Shown here: in pieces, positions 40,130 through 41,132 of the stretch
Layout of the letters: each line of letters starts with the position of its first letter
Position numbering within the stretch: position 1 is the stretch's first letter
Position numbers and translations under genes: made by a program
Notes under the pieces: generated by a model
Database searches by the model: none
What the model was told of the DNA's origin: nothing
Seen by the model: only the letters and a program-made list of their open reading frames with translations
From: Deinobacterium chartae
GTDB taxonomy: Bacteria > Deinococcota > Deinococci > Deinococcales > Deinococcaceae
Length of the DNA: 41,132 nt
Assembly: GCF_014202645.1 (NCBI RefSeq)
Contig: NZ_JACHHG010000020.1
Location: 1 to 41,132, forward strand
Direction of reading: 5' to 3'

Positions 40130-40843
40130 GTGACTAGGACCGCGATCGCCTACTACCGCACGTCCGCCGCTCCGGGCGCGGACGAAGCCGAGCTGAAGGA
40201 TCAGCGGATTCACCTCGAGCGTTACGCGCGGGTCAAAGATATCCACGTCATCGGCGAGGAGATCGAGTACGAGACGGGCCAGCGCAAGTTCGAGCGAACC
40301 GCCCTGCAGCGCGCGGCCGAACGCGCGCGCGAGGCCGGAGCGCTGCTGGTGATCGTCAAGCTCGACCGCCTGTACATGAGTATTCGCTTCCTGGGCGAAC
40401 TGCAGGCCCTGGGCGTGGATTTTGCCGCCGCCGACTACCCGCCGCTGTCGCCCATCAGCGTCACGGAACTGCTCGAGCGCGCCGAGCGCCGCAAACAGGC
40501 GATCTCGGTCAAAACCCGGCAGTCTCTGTCGGCCCTCAAGGCGCAGGGCAAGAAGCTGGGCAATCCCCAGAACCTCACCCCCGACTGCAGCGCCAAGGGC
40601 ATGGCCGCCATCCGCGCCGGGCAGCGCCGCGCCTACGCGGAAATCGGGCCGTACATCGCCCAGCTCAAGGCCGAAGGCTACAGCTTCGCGGGCATCGCCA
40701 AACGCCTGAACGAGGAAGGCCGCACCACCCGCTACGGCAAGCGCTGGACCCATACCCAGGTCTCGCGCGTCCTCGAGGTGGTCGAGCAGAACCTGGAGCT
40801 CTCCGAACCGGCCAGCCGTCCGCTGGCCAGACAACAGGCCTGA
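40130..40843 (+). CDS. Serine recombinase (resolvase) family protein lacking one catalytic arginine
   Basis: 237 residues. Resolvase N-domain: AIAYYRTS (catalytic-type Ser12, with Arg10), EYETGQRKFERTALQRAAERA, ALLVIVKLDRLYMSIRFLGEL, GVDFAAADYPPL and ISVKTRQSLSALKAQGKKLGNPQNL. The DRLxR motif, whose two Arg residues act in catalysis in gamma-delta resolvase (R68 and R71), here reads DRLYM: Arg80 is present but position 83 is Met. A C-terminal domain (about 155-220, with GYSFAGIAKRLNEEGRTTRYGKRWTHTQVSRVL) resembles the helix-turn-helix/recombinase zinc-less region of small resolvases. Start GTG 40130. No flanking att or mobile-element ends are recognisable, so it may act as a DNA-binding or structural protein. 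Confidence 0.85.
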   Translation: MTRTAIAYYRTSAAPGADEAELKDQRIHLERYARVKDIHVIGEEIEYETGQRKFERTALQRAAERAREAGALLVIVKLDRLYMSIRFLGELQALGVDFAAADYPPLSPISVTELLERAERRKQAISVKTRQSLSALKAQGKKLGNPQNLTPDCSAKGMAAIRAGQRRAYAEIGPYIAQLKAEGYSFAGIAKRLNEEGRTTRYGKRWTHTQVSRVLEVVEQNLELSEPASRPLARQQA

Positions 40844-40894
40844 AGCAGCGGAAGCGGGAGAAGGGCTAGACCCTTCTCCCGCTTCCGCTGCTTC
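40842..40894. terminator. 24-bp perfect hairpin after recombinase gene
   Basis: The stem arms at 40842-40865 and 40871-40894 are exactly complementary, with loop CTAGA. It starts inside the TGA stop codon (40841-40843). No T-run after either arm. It separates the gene from the convergent EAL gene ending at 40951. Confidence 0.8.
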
Positions 40895-40950
40895 TCTGGG
40901 GGTCTGAGGCTGCCTTACGGTCTGCCCCGAACGCCGACGCCCCACATTCT

Positions 40951-41132
40951 TCAGTCACCGAGCGTGGGTGCTTGCCCAGAGATGTCCTGGGCGAGCACCC
41001 ACTCGAACTCCCTCGCCGGCATCGGACGCGCGAACAGGTACCCCTGCCCCGAGTCGCACCCCACCACCTCGAGGTCCGTACACTGCGCTGCGGTCTCGAT
41101 GCCCTCGGCGACCGTCCGGTACCCCAGTTGCC
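40951..41132 (-). CDS. EAL-domain protein, C-terminal end (cut by window edge)
   Basis: About 60 residues, reading rightward out of the window on the minus strand. LGYRTVAEGIETAAQCTDLEVVGCDSGQGYLFARPM is the conserved C-terminal part of an EAL c-di-GMP phosphodiesterase domain: VAEGIE, then the GCDxGQGYLFARP signature. The catalytic residues further N-terminal are outside the window, so activity and the presence of GGDEF or sensory domains cannot be judged. Stop codon at 40951-40953. Together with the HD-GYP-like gene it hints at c-di-GMP signalling in this organism. Confidence 0.88.
   Translation of the reverse strand, partial: QLGYRTVAEGIETAAQCTDLEVVGCDSGQGYLFARPMPAREFEWVLAQDISGQAPTLGD

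Noticed and set aside
40130-40894. Insertion sequence or integrative element
   Set aside because: No terminal inverted repeats, direct target duplications, att-like pair or cargo genes. Base composition matches the surroundings except for the AT-rich upstream gap.

Overview
The window is a GC-rich (by eye about two-thirds G+C), densely packed bacterial chromosome segment, most probably from a member of the Deinococcaceae (Deinococcus or a close relative). This assignment is an inference. It rests on four things: HspR-type HAIR operators (CTTGA-N11-TCAAG) in front of dnaK and clpB; a short DnaJ without the zinc-finger domain; many leaderless promoters in which a TANNNT -10 box lies 6 nt before the start codon; and an extreme excess of the palindrome CTCGAG/CCTCGAGG. 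No rRNA, certain tRNA, CRISPR array, insertion sequence or prophage is visible, and no gene-free stretch exceeds about 260 bases.

Layout. 1-8681 is a protein quality-control block: the start of ftsH (minus, cut by the window edge), dnaK-grpE-dnaJ, a GNAT acetyltransferase, a secreted alpha/beta hydrolase, and clpB with its own HAIR operator. 8896-13076 holds a small secreted protein, an MFS transporter, a general-stress flavin-fold protein, two small uncharacterised genes and a DUF1517 membrane protein. 13126-14645 is a sulfur amino-acid PLP enzyme behind a leader-peptide/terminator region, followed by a 64-residue protein. 14678-19482 carries a 1005-residue P-loop/TPR protein, a divergent secreted TPR protein and a diacylglycerol-kinase-like lipid kinase.

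24449 down to 19581 is a probable five-gene minus-strand run: a GAF/HD-GYP-like protein, an APH-like kinase, upp, a WecA/MraY-type glycosyltransferase and UDP-GlcNAc 2-epimerase, the last two being early steps of envelope polysaccharide synthesis. 28946 down to 24645 is a fatty-acid oxidation block with two acyl-CoA dehydrogenases and both ETF subunits, which accept their electrons. 29083-32166 has ispH, a small membrane protein and a translationally tight NUDIX / gamma-carbonic-anhydrase-like / uncharacterised operon.

32328-36034 is a tandem pair of 598-residue HTTM membrane proteins, each with an embedded DCC-like domain that has lost its CxxC motif. 36070-39954 holds a second Cys/Met-type PLP enzyme and clpS-clpA. 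The window ends with a serine-recombinase-family protein lacking one expected catalytic arginine, and the C-terminal end of an EAL domain.

The most interesting non-gene signals are the leader peptide plus intrinsic terminator before the PLP gene at 13252, an internal ribosome-binding site and GTG start inside clpB, a perfect 54-bp palindrome between convergent genes, nested alternative hairpins between the HTTM paralogs, and the genome-signature-like CTCGAG excess.
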